This document shows positions 24,344 through 32,218 of a stretch of 64,000 nt of DNA, piece after piece (the first letter of the stretch is position 1; each line of letters starts with the position of its first letter). A program made the translations under genes and the position numbers. Source of the stretch: Acidobacteriota bacterium (GTDB lineage: Bacteria > Acidobacteriota > Thermoanaerobaculia > UBA5066); contig JADJVE010000010.1 of NCBI GenBank assembly GCA_016716715.1, forward strand, positions 1 to 64,000, given 5' to 3'. The notes beneath the pieces are model-generated. The model worked only from the letters and a program-made list of their open reading frames with translations. It was not told the origin of the DNA and searched no databases.

Positions 24344-25357
24344 TCAGATCTCGATCTTCGAGAGCGCGAGCGCGGCCTGGCTGCGGACGTAGCCGTTCTC
24401 GCGGTCGTCCGCCGCCTTCTGCCTCAGGCTCTCGATGGAGGACGCGTCCTTGAGGACGGCGGCGGCCCTCGCGAGCCCCTCGACGGCGAGGATGCGGACG
24501 GCGGGGTTCACGTCGTTCTTGAGCGCGGCGGCGAGAGCGTCGCGCGTCTCGGGCGTCGGCGGCATTTGCGCGAGCGCCTCGGCGGCCTTCTTGCGGACTC
24601 CCGGGTTCTTGTCGGTCTCGAGCGTGCGCCGGAGGAGCGTCACGATCTCGGGCGACACGGGCGCGCCCCCGCGCGCCCCTTCCGACATGAGATCGAGCGC
24701 CTTGCCCTTTGCGCCCTCGGATCCGGCGGCGCCGGACACGAGCGACACGAGGAGGTTCGCGACGGCCTGATCCTCGGGCTTGCCGACGACCGTGTAGCGG
24801 GTCGTCACGTCGAAGGAGACGGCGACGCGGCCCGCCGCGTCGGCGGGCACGTAGGCGACGTTCGCGAGGCGCGGCTTGCCCGAGAGGTCCAGCGCCGCCC
24901 GGGACGCGTCCAGCGTCCGGTTGGCCACGAGCGAGACGTTCTCGCCGCCCCGGTACGGGGCGGGCGTGGGCTGGAAGGCGGTCGAGCCCGGAAGGGCGCC
25001 GCCGCCCGAGGCGCGCGCGAGGAAAAACCCCGCGACGCCCGCCATGAGAACGGCCGCGACCTTCAGGAGCGGAGAGTCGGCGCCGCGCGGCGCGAAGGGG
25101 CGCACGTTCGTCCGCCGCCGCGTCTCGGCGGCCAGCGTCGCCGTCGTCCGCGCCTCGAAGGAGGGGCTCACGGCGAGGTCGGATGCGTCGTCGTCCCCGA
25201 GGCGGGCCCACACGGACTCCATGTCGGCGGCGATCGCCGCGCACGCGGCGCAGCCGGCGACGTGCGCCGCAAGCGCGGCGGCGCCGTCCCCGGCGCTCTC
25301 GCCCGCCAGGCGGGCGAGGACGAACTCACGGACCTTCAGTGACTCGCGGCATTCCAT
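24344..25357 (-). CDS. Zinc-finger anti-sigma factor with C-terminal HEAT repeats
   Basis: A 337-residue protein. The N-terminal zf-HC2 motif (HVAGCAACAA, H-x3-C-x2-C) marks a zinc-dependent anti-sigma domain. One membrane segment (about 100-118, VAAVLMAGVAGFFLARA) separates it from an exported region with a beta segment and then HEAT-like repeats (LLRRTLETDKNPGVRKKAAEAL, quoted in part: NPGVRKKAAEALAQM, NPAVRILAVEGLARA, NGYVRSQAALALSKI). HEAT sensor domains on anti-sigma factors occur in Acidobacteriota; the ligand is unknown. It overlaps the 3' end of the sigma gene by 22 bases, as expected for a co-regulated pair. Confidence 0.85.
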   Translation of the reverse strand: MECRESLKVREFVLARLAGESAGDGAAALAAHVAGCAACAAIAADMESVWARLGDDDASDLAVSPSFEARTTATLAAETRRRTNVRPFAPRGADSPLLKVAAVLMAGVAGFFLARASGGGALPGSTAFQPTPAPYRGGENVSLVANRTLDASRAALDLSGKPRLANVAYVPADAAGRVAVSFDVTTRYTVVGKPEDQAVANLLVSLVSGAAGSEGAKGKALDLMSEGARGGAPVSPEIVTLLRRTLETDKNPGVRKKAAEALAQMPPTPETRDALAAALKNDVNPAVRILAVEGLARAAAVLKDASSIESLRQKAADDRENGYVRSQAALALSKIEI

Positions 25358-25926
25358 GGGGTCTCTCCTTCGGAGAACAGGGTCTTCAGCGTCTCCATCG
25401 CCCGGAAAATCCGGGTCTTGACGGCCCCCTCGCTGATCGAGAGCGAGCGGGCGATCTCGGCGTACGGGAGCCCGTGGTAGCGGGCCAGGACGAGGACCTC
25501 GCGCTGTTCGTCGGACAGGCGCGCGAGCGCGCGGCGCACGGCGGCGCGCCTCTGCCTCTCGACGAGGCGCAGGTCCACGGGAATCTCGGGCTGCGCCGCC
25601 TCGGCGACCGCGTCGAGCGGCACCGTCGGCCGGCGGGTGCTCCGGCGCAGGCGGTCGCGGCAGGCGTTCGCGGCGATCGCGAAGAGCCACGAGGCGACGG
25701 ACGCCCGGCCGTCGTACTGGTTCGCCCGCGCGATCACCTTCAGGAAGACGTCCTGCGTGACCTCTTCGGCGTCGGCCGCGTTTCCGAGCATGCGGCCGGT
25801 GAACTTCAGGACGGGGCCGGACCAGCGCTGGAAGAGGCGGGTCGCCCCGGCCTCGTCCCCGCGCCGAACCTGCTCCAGCGCCTCGAGATCCGCTTCCTGA
25901 TCGGGGCTGATCCCGTCCGGCTCCAC
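25336..25926 (-). CDS. ECF-type RNA polymerase sigma factor
   Basis: A sigma70 ECF factor of 196 residues. Region 2 has RLFQRWSGPVLKFTGRML, DAEEVTQDVFLKVI and SWLFAIAANACRDRLRR; region 4 has LSDEQREVLVLARYHGL and the helix-turn-helix YAEIARSLSISEGAVKTRI. The GTG at 25926 is preferred because GGGAGGGG lies just upstream; an earlier GTG at 25959 would add eleven residues and lies only three bases after a CATACT hexamer. It is followed by its zinc-finger anti-sigma factor. The target promoters are unknown; the neighbouring DUF4097 genes are candidates. Confidence 0.93.
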   Translation of the reverse strand: MEPDGISPDQEADLEALEQVRRGDEAGATRLFQRWSGPVLKFTGRMLGNAADAEEVTQDVFLKVIARANQYDGRASVASWLFAIAANACRDRLRRSTRRPTVPLDAVAEAAQPEIPVDLRLVERQRRAAVRRALARLSDEQREVLVLARYHGLPYAEIARSLSISEGAVKTRIFRAMETLKTLFSEGETPWNAASH

Positions 25927-26011
25927 GCACCCCTCCCGCTCCCTGGCGACAGCGTCCACGCGAGTATGACGGGGGACCGGACGAAAGGTTACGGGGCCGA
26001 AGGGCCGAAGC

Positions 26012-26809
26012 TCAGCCCCTGCGGAGGGCGAGGCTGCCCTTGTCCGTCTTCAGGCTCACGCGCGGCCCGCCGCCGTTCACAGTGCCGGAGGCGTAGAGCC
26101 CCCGCCGCCGTCCGCGGGAATCCGCCGGCGTCTCGAAATCCGAGCGGAATCCGCCGCGGCGGCCGGTCTCGGCCGAGAGCTCGAAGGCCGCCGCGCCCGG
26201 GAGGTGCAGCACGATGGAGCCCTTGTACGTTTCGGCGTGGACCTCGCCCAGGAGGCGGACAATCCCGGCGTTCACGTCACCCTTATACGTCTCGACTCTG
26301 AGCCCGCCGGAGAGCCCGATCACGTCGAGGTGGCCCTTGTACGTGTTCACGTCGAGGTCGGCGGTCAGGTCCTTCACGATGAGGTCGGACTTGTAGTCCT
26401 TGATCCGGAGCGCGGCGCCCTTCGGCATGTGAATCGTGTAGCGCACGAACGGGCGGGACGTGCATGAGCCGAACCAGCTCGAGACCTCCTCGAGCGCGTC
26501 GTAGTCCGATTTGATCGAGACCGCGCCGCCGCGCTTCTCGATCACGACCTTCGTCTGGTCGACCCACTTCGCGAGGTCTTTCGCCGAGCCGCAGCTGTCG
26601 TCGGCTTCGATCCGGGCCTCGACGGCGACCTCGGCGCGATCCCACGTCATCACCTTGACGCTGCCCTTGTAGGTGTCGACCCGGACGGTCTCCCCGGCCG
26701 CGAGCGGCAGGGTCGTCGAGACGTCCCGGGACGGGAGGGAGGCGGCGGCGGGCAAAGCGAAGGCGGCCAGAACGCAGAGGGCGAGGGGGGCGGCCGGATG
26801 CTGGCGCAT
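26012..26809 (-). CDS. Secreted DUF4097 family protein with TYKG repeats
   Basis: A 265-residue exported protein; the signal peptide ends near AAAS at residue 22. The body is a parallel beta-roll of DUF4097 type, with the strand-turn signature repeated as VDTYKGSV, VNTYKGHL, VETYKGDV and AETYKGSI, plus a DYKSDLIV variant. One disulfide is possible from cysteines in DDSCGSAK and FGSCTSRP. The ATG at 26809 has AGAGGAA upstream; the longer open frame beyond it is non-coding. It sits immediately upstream of the ECF sigma gene on the same strand, so it may be part of the same envelope-stress regulon. Confidence 0.78.
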   Translation of the reverse strand: MRQHPAAPLALCVLAAFALPAAASLPSRDVSTTLPLAAGETVRVDTYKGSVKVMTWDRAEVAVEARIEADDSCGSAKDLAKWVDQTKVVIEKRGGAVSIKSDYDALEEVSSWFGSCTSRPFVRYTIHMPKGAALRIKDYKSDLIVKDLTADLDVNTYKGHLDVIGLSGGLRVETYKGDVNAGIVRLLGEVHAETYKGSIVLHLPGAAAFELSAETGRRGGFRSDFETPADSRGRRRGLYASGTVNGGGPRVSLKTDKGSLALRRG

Positions 26810-26896
26810 GAGTTCCTCTGAAGGAAGAAGACGCAGCCCGCGGCAAAAGGTTCTGGATCCCGGGCGGGGCGGAAGTCCAAAAGGAGGGACCGTTCG

Positions 26897-26902
26897 TAGA
26901 AT
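26897..26902 (+). promoter_or_regulatory. -10 element of terC (leaderless type)
   Basis: TAGAAT followed by six bases and the ATG at 26909, the same spacing as pilB and pilS. No -35 and no ribosome binding site are apparent. Confidence 0.55.
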
Positions 26903-26908
26903 CCCCCG

Positions 26909-27841
26909 ATGCACGGACCCGCCGCCTGGATCGCCTTCAACGTCTTCGTCCTCGTCCTTCTGGCGCTGGACCTGGGTGTCTTTCACCGCAAGGCTCACGC
27001 CGTCTCGGTCAAGGAGGCCGCCGGCTGGAGCGTCGTCTGGATCGCTCTCGGCCTCGCGTTCGGGGGCGGAATCTGGTGGCTCGAGGGAAAGGACCCCGCT
27101 CTCCAGTACCTCGCGGGCTACCTGATCGAGAAGTCCCTCAGCGTCGACAACATCTTCGTGATCGCGCTGATCTTTTCCTACTTCGCCGTGCCGGCCCTGT
27201 ATCAGCACCGCGTCCTCTTCTGGGGAATCCTCGGCGCGCTCGTCATGCGAGGCGCGCTCATCGGAGCCGGGTCGTTCCTCCTCGCGAGGTTCCACTTCCT
27301 CGTGTGGGTCTTCGGCGCGTTCCTCGTCGTGACGGGAATCAAGATGGCCTTCCACGACAACGCCGAGCTCCACCCCGAGAAGAACCCTCTCGTGAGGCTC
27401 GCGCGCCGGCTCTTCCCGGTCACGAACGACTACGACGGACAGAAGTTCTTCACCCGTCGCGACGGCCGGCTCTTCGCAACGCCGCTCTTCCTCGTCCTGC
27501 TCGTCGTCGAGAGCATGGATCTCGTCTTCGCGGTGGACTCGGTGCCCGCGATCTTCGCGGTGACGTCGGACCCGTTCCTCGTCTACACCTCGAACGTCTT
27601 CGCGATCCTCGGCCTGCGCTCGCTCTACTTCCTGCTCGCGGGCGTCATGGACCGCTTTGTCTACCTGAAGCTCGGCCTCTCCGCGATCCTCGTCTTCGTG
27701 GGCCTGAAGATGGCTCTCGCCGAGTTCTTCAAGGTACCCGTCGGGATCTCCCTCGGCGTGATCGGCCTCGTGCTCGGCGTCAGCGTCGCCGCGTCGCTCG
27801 TCGCGACGCGGCGGAGCGCCCGAAAGGAAGCGTCCTCGTGA
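26909..27841 (+). CDS. TerC family integral membrane protein
   Basis: A 310-residue protein of the TerC/Alx family with about nine membrane segments. The conserved acidic residues in membrane helices are present: LDLGVFHRKAH, EKSLSVDNIFVIALIFSYF (quoted in part: SLSVDNIFVIAL) and VVESMDLVFAVDSVPAIFA. TerC-family proteins export Mn2+ or load metals onto secreted proteins, and some members confer tellurite resistance; no other tellurite gene is nearby, so metal (Mn) efflux is more likely. The stop overlaps the GTG of the site-2 protease, an unusual pairing that suggests joint expression. Confidence 0.92.
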   Translation: MHGPAAWIAFNVFVLVLLALDLGVFHRKAHAVSVKEAAGWSVVWIALGLAFGGGIWWLEGKDPALQYLAGYLIEKSLSVDNIFVIALIFSYFAVPALYQHRVLFWGILGALVMRGALIGAGSFLLARFHFLVWVFGAFLVVTGIKMAFHDNAELHPEKNPLVRLARRLFPVTNDYDGQKFFTRRDGRLFATPLFLVLLVVESMDLVFAVDSVPAIFAVTSDPFLVYTSNVFAILGLRSLYFLLAGVMDRFVYLKLGLSAILVFVGLKMALAEFFKVPVGISLGVIGLVLGVSVAASLVATRRSARKEASS

Positions 27842-28965
27842 CGTCTGGCACCCGCATCGCGACGATCGCCGGCATCGAGATCAAGCTCCACGTCACGTTC
27901 GGCCTCGTCTTCGTGATCGGCGCTGTCCAGTGGGGGATTCCCCACGGCGCCGCCGGCGCCGCTTTCGGCGCGGCCCTCATGGGCGCGCTCTTCGTCTGCG
28001 TCGTCCTCCACGAGCTCGGGCACAGCCTCGTCGCAAGAGCGTTCGGTCTTCCCGTCAGGGAAATCGTCCTTCTCCCGATCGGCGGCGTCGCGCGAATGGA
28101 AAAAAATCCGGAGAAGCCCGTTCACGAGCTCCTGATCTCGGTCGCGGGCCCGCTCGTGAACGTCGCGATCGCGGGCGTGCTCCTCGGGGTCGCGGGCGCG
28201 GCGCTCGGGCCGCTCGACGCGGCCGGCCTTGCGGCTCGGCTGAAGGGAGCGCCGTCCGCCGAGACGGCTCTCCTCTGGCTTCTCTCGGTGAACGTGATGC
28301 TGTTCGTCTTCAACATGATCCCGGCGTTCCCGATGGATGGCGGCCGCGTGTTGCGCGCGCTCCTCTGGATGGCGATGGGCTTCGGGCCGGCGACGCGCGT
28401 CGCGACGGCCGTCGGGCAGATCGTCGCGGTCGGCCTCGGCCTCTGGGGGCTCGTCGCCGGCAACTTCTTCCTCGCCCTCATCGCCGTCTTCGTCTTCCTC
28501 GGGGCAGGCCAGGAGCGCGCCGACGAGCAGTCGCGCGTCGTCCTCGGCACGCTGCGCGTGGGCGACGCGTACAACAAGCACGCGATCGCGCTCGCACCCG
28601 GCGACACGGTCGGGGGGGTCGTGGACTACATCCTCACGAGCTACCAGCCCGACTTCGCCGTCCTGCAGGGCTCGACGTTCCTCGGCGTCGTCACGCGCGA
28701 AGACGTCCTGAAGTCCCTGGCGACGGAGATGCACGACGCGTACGTGACGAGGGTCATGAAGCGCGACGTTCCGCACGTCGAAGCGGACACGCCCCTCGAC
28801 GCCGTCCGACGGCTTCTCGCGGAGAAGGGCGAGCGGGTCGCCGCCGTCACCCGCGGCGGGGCGTATCTCGGCCTCGTGAGCCTCGAGGACATCGCCGAGG
28901 CCCTTCTCGTCGTCGCGTTCCGGGCCGCCCAGGACGCCCGGCGGAACGCCGCCGCCGCGGGCTGA
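27838..28965 (+). CDS. Site-2 protease family zinc metalloprotease with CBS pair
   Basis: A 375-residue intramembrane protease of the S2P/SpoIVFB class. The HELGH zinc motif is at residues 58-62 (VLHELGHSLVAR), and the third ligand is D167 in NMIPAFPMDGGRVL. Several membrane segments occupy residues 15-230; residues 245-365 form two CBS domains (LRVGDAYNKHAIALAPGD and VTRVMKRDVPHVEADTP), usual adenosyl-nucleotide sensors in this subclass. Substrates are often anti-sigma factors or small membrane proteins; none is evident here, although a membrane anti-sigma factor is encoded 2.5 kb away. GTG start overlapping the terC stop (GTGA). Confidence 0.92.
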   Translation: MTSGTRIATIAGIEIKLHVTFGLVFVIGAVQWGIPHGAAGAAFGAALMGALFVCVVLHELGHSLVARAFGLPVREIVLLPIGGVARMEKNPEKPVHELLISVAGPLVNVAIAGVLLGVAGAALGPLDAAGLAARLKGAPSAETALLWLLSVNVMLFVFNMIPAFPMDGGRVLRALLWMAMGFGPATRVATAVGQIVAVGLGLWGLVAGNFFLALIAVFVFLGAGQERADEQSRVVLGTLRVGDAYNKHAIALAPGDTVGGVVDYILTSYQPDFAVLQGSTFLGVVTREDVLKSLATEMHDAYVTRVMKRDVPHVEADTPLDAVRRLLAEKGERVAAVTRGGAYLGLVSLEDIAEALLVVAFRAAQDARRNAAAAG

Positions 28966-28968
28966 GCC

Positions 28969-30279
28969 TCAGCCCGGGAAGATGAACCGGCGCTGGCGCG
29001 CGGTGGCGAGGAGCTCGCCCCGGAAGTCCGGGTGCGCGATCCCGATGAGCGCCATCGTGCGCTGGCGGATGTTCTTGCCCCAGAGGTCGGCGACGCCGTA
29101 TTCCGTGACGACGTAATGGATGTCGCCCCGGCTCGTGACGACGCCGGCCCCTTCCGCCAGGACGGTGCAGATCCGGCTGACCGTGCCGTCCTTGGCCGTC
29201 GACGGCAGCGCGATGATCGGGCGGCCGCCCTTGCTGCGCGCCGCGCCGCGGATGAAGTCCACCTGCCCGCCGATGCCCGAGAAGAAGCGCGTCCCGATCG
29301 AGTCCGCGGCGACCTGGCCCGTGAGGTCCACGGCAAGCGCCGAGTTGATCGCGACCATGTCGTCGTTGCGCGAGATCTGGAACGGGTCGTTCGTGAAGCT
29401 CGAGGGGCGCATCTCGATGCCGGGGTTGTCGTGCACCCACGCGTACATCTCGCGCGATCCCATGATGAAACTCGTCACGGCCTTGCCGGGGAGGAGCTTC
29501 TTGCGCCGCCCGGTCACGACGCCCGACTGGATGAGGCGCATCGCGCCGTCGGACATCATCTCCGTGTGGATCCCGAGGTCGTTGCGGTCGGCGAGCGCGC
29601 TGATGACGGCGTCCGGGATGCGGCCGATGCCCATCTGAAGGCACGCGCCGTCCGGGATGAGGCTCGCCGCGTGGAGGCCGATCTGGCGGCAGACGTCGTC
29701 CGGCGCCTCGGAGGCGAGCTCGAGGAGCGGCTCGTCGACGGGAATCAGGTGCGCGATGCGGTCCACGTGCAGGAACGAGTCGCCGAGCGTCCTCGGCATC
29801 TGCGGGTTGACTTCGGCGAGGACGAGCGGCGCCGTGTCCACGGCCGCGCGCACGATGTCCACCGAGACGCCGAGGCTGACGTATCCGTGCCGGTCCGGCG
29901 GGCTGACCTGGATGAGCGCGACGTCGATCCCGACGCGGCCCGTCGAGATGAGCGTCGGGATCTCGGACAGGAACACGGGCAGGAAGTCCGCCCGCCCTTC
30001 CTGCACGGCGCCGCGCACGTTGGCCCCGATGAAGAAGGCCATGTGGCGGAAGCGCTGCTCGAGGCCCGCCGCGACGTACGGCGCCTTGCCGAGCGTCATG
30101 AGGTGGACGATCTCGTTGTTGCGCAGGTGCGTGCCGTGCTCGACGAGGCCCTCGACGAGCTTCTGCGGCTCGCCCGCGCCCGAGCCGATGAGGATGCGAC
30201 GCCCGGGCGGGATCGTCCGGATGGCGTCTTCGATGGATGAAATCTTCCAGCTGAAGCGGTCTTTCCAGTCGTTCGTCAT
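28969..30279 (-). CDS. Acetyl-CoA hydrolase/transferase family (4-hydroxybutyrate CoA-transferase-like)
   Basis: A 436-residue class I CoA-transferase of the Cat1/AbfT family. The likely catalytic glutamate is E240 in GIHTEMMSDGAM, and the downstream glycine-rich GIGGQVDFIRGAARSKGGRP is the CoA-binding part. C-terminal YVVTEYGVADLWGKN and IAHPDFRGEL are family signatures. It transfers CoA between acetyl-CoA and a short-chain acid such as butyrate or 4-hydroxybutyrate; which acid cannot be told. ATG 30279 is chosen; TACATT (30288-30293, minus strand) lies eight bases upstream. Convergent with the protease gene, only three bases between the stops. Confidence 0.9.
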   Translation of the reverse strand: MTNDWKDRFSWKISSIEDAIRTIPPGRRILIGSGAGEPQKLVEGLVEHGTHLRNNEIVHLMTLGKAPYVAAGLEQRFRHMAFFIGANVRGAVQEGRADFLPVFLSEIPTLISTGRVGIDVALIQVSPPDRHGYVSLGVSVDIVRAAVDTAPLVLAEVNPQMPRTLGDSFLHVDRIAHLIPVDEPLLELASEAPDDVCRQIGLHAASLIPDGACLQMGIGRIPDAVISALADRNDLGIHTEMMSDGAMRLIQSGVVTGRRKKLLPGKAVTSFIMGSREMYAWVHDNPGIEMRPSSFTNDPFQISRNDDMVAINSALAVDLTGQVAADSIGTRFFSGIGGQVDFIRGAARSKGGRPIIALPSTAKDGTVSRICTVLAEGAGVVTSRGDIHYVVTEYGVADLWGKNIRQRTMALIGIAHPDFRGELLATARQRRFIFPG

Positions 30280-30287
30280 ACGAGTCG

Positions 30288-30293
30288 AATGTA
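30288..30293 (-). promoter_or_regulatory. -10 element of the CoA-transferase gene
   Basis: TACATT on the minus strand, eight bases before the ATG at 30279; a leader of no more than about two bases would result. Confidence 0.4.
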
Positions 30294-30350
30294 ACTCCCC
30301 GGTACAAGAAGGGAAACCGATGCGTTTGAATCCCCCCGGGGCCGGAAGGG

Positions 30351-31004
30351 TCAGCGGCGAAGGCCGATCAACAGCCCGTCCAGCGTCGGAAGGCAAACCG
30401 TATCAAAGGCTTCGCGGGCGTCTTCGTGGAATCGGCGCAGCGCCGCAGCCTCCTCCGAATCCTCGAGAAGCCGCCCGAAAAGGAACGCGTTGTCGCCGAT
30501 CAGGAGGCCGCCCTTCCGGACGTTCTTCGCCGCCCAGCGGCCGTAGCCGTCGTAGTTCCGCTTATCGGCGTCGATGAAGACGGCGTCGAAGGGGCCGAGC
30601 GCCTCGAGCGTGGGCAGGACGTCGAGGCCCGCGCCCTCGAGGACCGTGACGCGCCCGGCGAGGCCCGCCGCTTCGAGGTTCCCGCGCGCGACGCGCGCGT
30701 GCTTCGGTTCGTACTCGATCGTCCAGAGGTGCCCGTCCCCGGGCAGCGCCCGCGCCATGACGAGCGCCGAGTAGCCCGCGAGCGTCCCGACCTCGACGAC
30801 CTTCTTCGCTCCCGCGAGCTTCAGGAGGAGAGCCACCGCCTTCGCCTCGGACGGGCCGAGCTGGATCGCGGGCATCCCGTGCGCGGCCGGCGCGTCGAAC
30901 GCGCGCCCCGCCGCCGCGTCGTGCGGGGCGTGAGCCTTCGCGACCCAGTCGAGGATCTCGCGCGTCGCGTACGAGAGGCCCGCGCGCGAGTCGGTATCGG
31001 CCAT
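30351..31004 (-). CDS. SAM-dependent O-methyltransferase (class I, COMT-like)
   Basis: A 217-residue methyltransferase_3 family protein. SAM motif I is KVVEVGTLAGYSALVMA, the acidic adenosine-binding motif is LWTIEYEP, and FDAVFIDADKRNYDGY carries the divalent-metal aspartates of catechol or caffeoyl-CoA O-methyltransferases; a second metal-site element is LLIGDNAFLFG. The substrate is probably a catechol-like small molecule, not determinable here. The ATG overlaps the stop of the beta-lactamase-like gene (ATGA), and that gene overlaps the LD-carboxypeptidase, so three genes form one minus-strand operon. Confidence 0.9.
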   Translation of the reverse strand: MADTDSRAGLSYATREILDWVAKAHAPHDAAAGRAFDAPAAHGMPAIQLGPSEAKAVALLLKLAGAKKVVEVGTLAGYSALVMARALPGDGHLWTIEYEPKHARVARGNLEAAGLAGRVTVLEGAGLDVLPTLEALGPFDAVFIDADKRNYDGYGRWAAKNVRKGGLLIGDNAFLFGRLLEDSEEAAALRRFHEDAREAFDTVCLPTLDGLLIGLRR

Positions 31005-32218
31005 CAGTTCCCGGCGAGCGCGGGTGCGGCCTTCACGAATGCTTCGAACAGCCGGGCGTCGGCCTCCTTCGCGAGGTCCTTGCCGCCCTTCGTCGCGCTC
31101 GTGTTCATCACGGCGACGAAGCCGACCTTCGTCTTCGGGTCCAGCCAGAAGCGGCTCCGGAAGCCGTTCTGGTCTCCGGAGTGGCCGACCCAGCGCGTCC
31201 CGCCCGCCTCGCGCAGGAAAAAGCACAGGCCAATCGACTCCCCCGGCTTTTCCGTCGGCAGGACCGGGGTCCACATCTCCTCGAGCGACGCGCGCGACAG
31301 GATCTGCGGGCCGTCCCCGGCGAGAAACGCGAGCCACGCGGCGAGGGCCGGCAGCGGCGCATCCAGGCCGCCGTTCGAGACCGTGATTCCGCTGTCGAAG
31401 TTCGCGCGCGTCGGCTTCACGGCCCCGATTTCGCCCTCGTAGCCTCGCGCCATATCCTTCTCGAGGTCGTAGGGCGCGCGGTCGTAGAACGCCTTCGAGA
31501 GACCGAGCGGCCTGAACACGTCCTTGGCCATCGCGACCTCGTAGTCGTCGCCCGTCAGCGCCTCGATCGTCCGTCCGAGAAAGACGATGCCGGGATTCGA
31601 GTACGAGTACTTCGAGCCCGGTTTGAAGAGGATCTCCGTGTACGGGAGCATCGCGGCGACCTGCTCCCAGCGCGTCGGCTCGGCCGGGTGCCAGTCCCTG
31701 TCCCCGCCCCACGGGAACGTGGGCGACCGGAAGCCCGCGCTGTGCGACAGCAGGTGGCGCAGCGTGATCTCCGAAACGTCGCCGAAGGCGTCGTGGACGG
31801 CGCGCAGCTCGGGCACGTACTTCACGATCGGGTCCGAGAGCGCGAGCTTTCCCCGGTCGCGCAGCTGCATGAGACGCACGGCGGTGAACGTCTTCGTGAT
31901 CGACGCCCAGTGCCAGATGATGTCGGGCGACGCCGCAACCCCGCGCTCGCGATCCGCAAGCCCTACGTAAGAAGAGAGAAGAGTCTTGCTCCCTCTCACG
32001 ACGATCAGGCCCGCTCCGACGGCGCCGGCTTCGCTCATCGAGGATTTGAAGACGGAGGAGATTTCTTCGAGTGCGCGGGGTCGGGCCCCTGCGGCGGGAG
32101 GCGCCCCGGCCGCGCTGATGCGCTTCCCCTCTTCACCCTTCAAAGAAAATCCGAATCCGAATCCGATTCCGAGCGCCATGGCGAGAGCCAAGGCGCCGAT
32201 CGCGCGGGCGCGTGTCAC
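31004..32218 (-). CDS. Serine hydrolase of the beta-lactamase (class C / PBP-like) family
   Basis: A 404-residue exported protein. A signal anchor (GALALAMALGIGFGFGF) is followed by a low-complexity part containing one copy of the window's pyrimidine-rich repeat (encoding FSLKGEEGK), then the serine hydrolase domain. The catalytic SxxK is S106-I-T-K109 (WASITKTF), the YxN motif is YSNPG, and the third-box equivalent is VGHSGDQN. Such proteins are D-aminopeptidases, esterases or peptidoglycan-acting carboxypeptidases; antibiotic resistance should not be assumed. The GTG at 32218 overlaps the LD-carboxypeptidase stop (GTGA), supporting a cell-wall-recycling role. Confidence 0.9.
   Translation of the reverse strand: MTRARAIGALALAMALGIGFGFGFSLKGEEGKRISAAGAPPAAGARPRALEEISSVFKSSMSEAGAVGAGLIVVRGSKTLLSSYVGLADRERGVAASPDIIWHWASITKTFTAVRLMQLRDRGKLALSDPIVKYVPELRAVHDAFGDVSEITLRHLLSHSAGFRSPTFPWGGDRDWHPAEPTRWEQVAAMLPYTEILFKPGSKYSYSNPGIVFLGRTIEALTGDDYEVAMAKDVFRPLGLSKAFYDRAPYDLEKDMARGYEGEIGAVKPTRANFDSGITVSNGGLDAPLPALAAWLAFLAGDGPQILSRASLEEMWTPVLPTEKPGESIGLCFFLREAGGTRWVGHSGDQNGFRSRFWLDPKTKVGFVAVMNTSATKGGKDLAKEADARLFEAFVKAAPALAGN
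32127..32150 (+). repeat. Pyrimidine-rich interspersed repeat, copy 3
   Basis: CCCTCTTCACCCTTCAAAG followed by AAAAT, lying just after the signal anchor of the beta-lactamase-like gene (minus strand), encoding FSLKGEEGK. It is followed by a CCGAATCC direct repeat. Confidence 0.5.

Noticed and set aside
31004..32218. Antibiotic-resistance beta-lactamase
   Set aside because: The SxxK and YxN motifs show the serine-hydrolase superfamily, but sequence and operon context (LD-carboxypeptidase) fit a wall-acting hydrolase or esterase at least as well.
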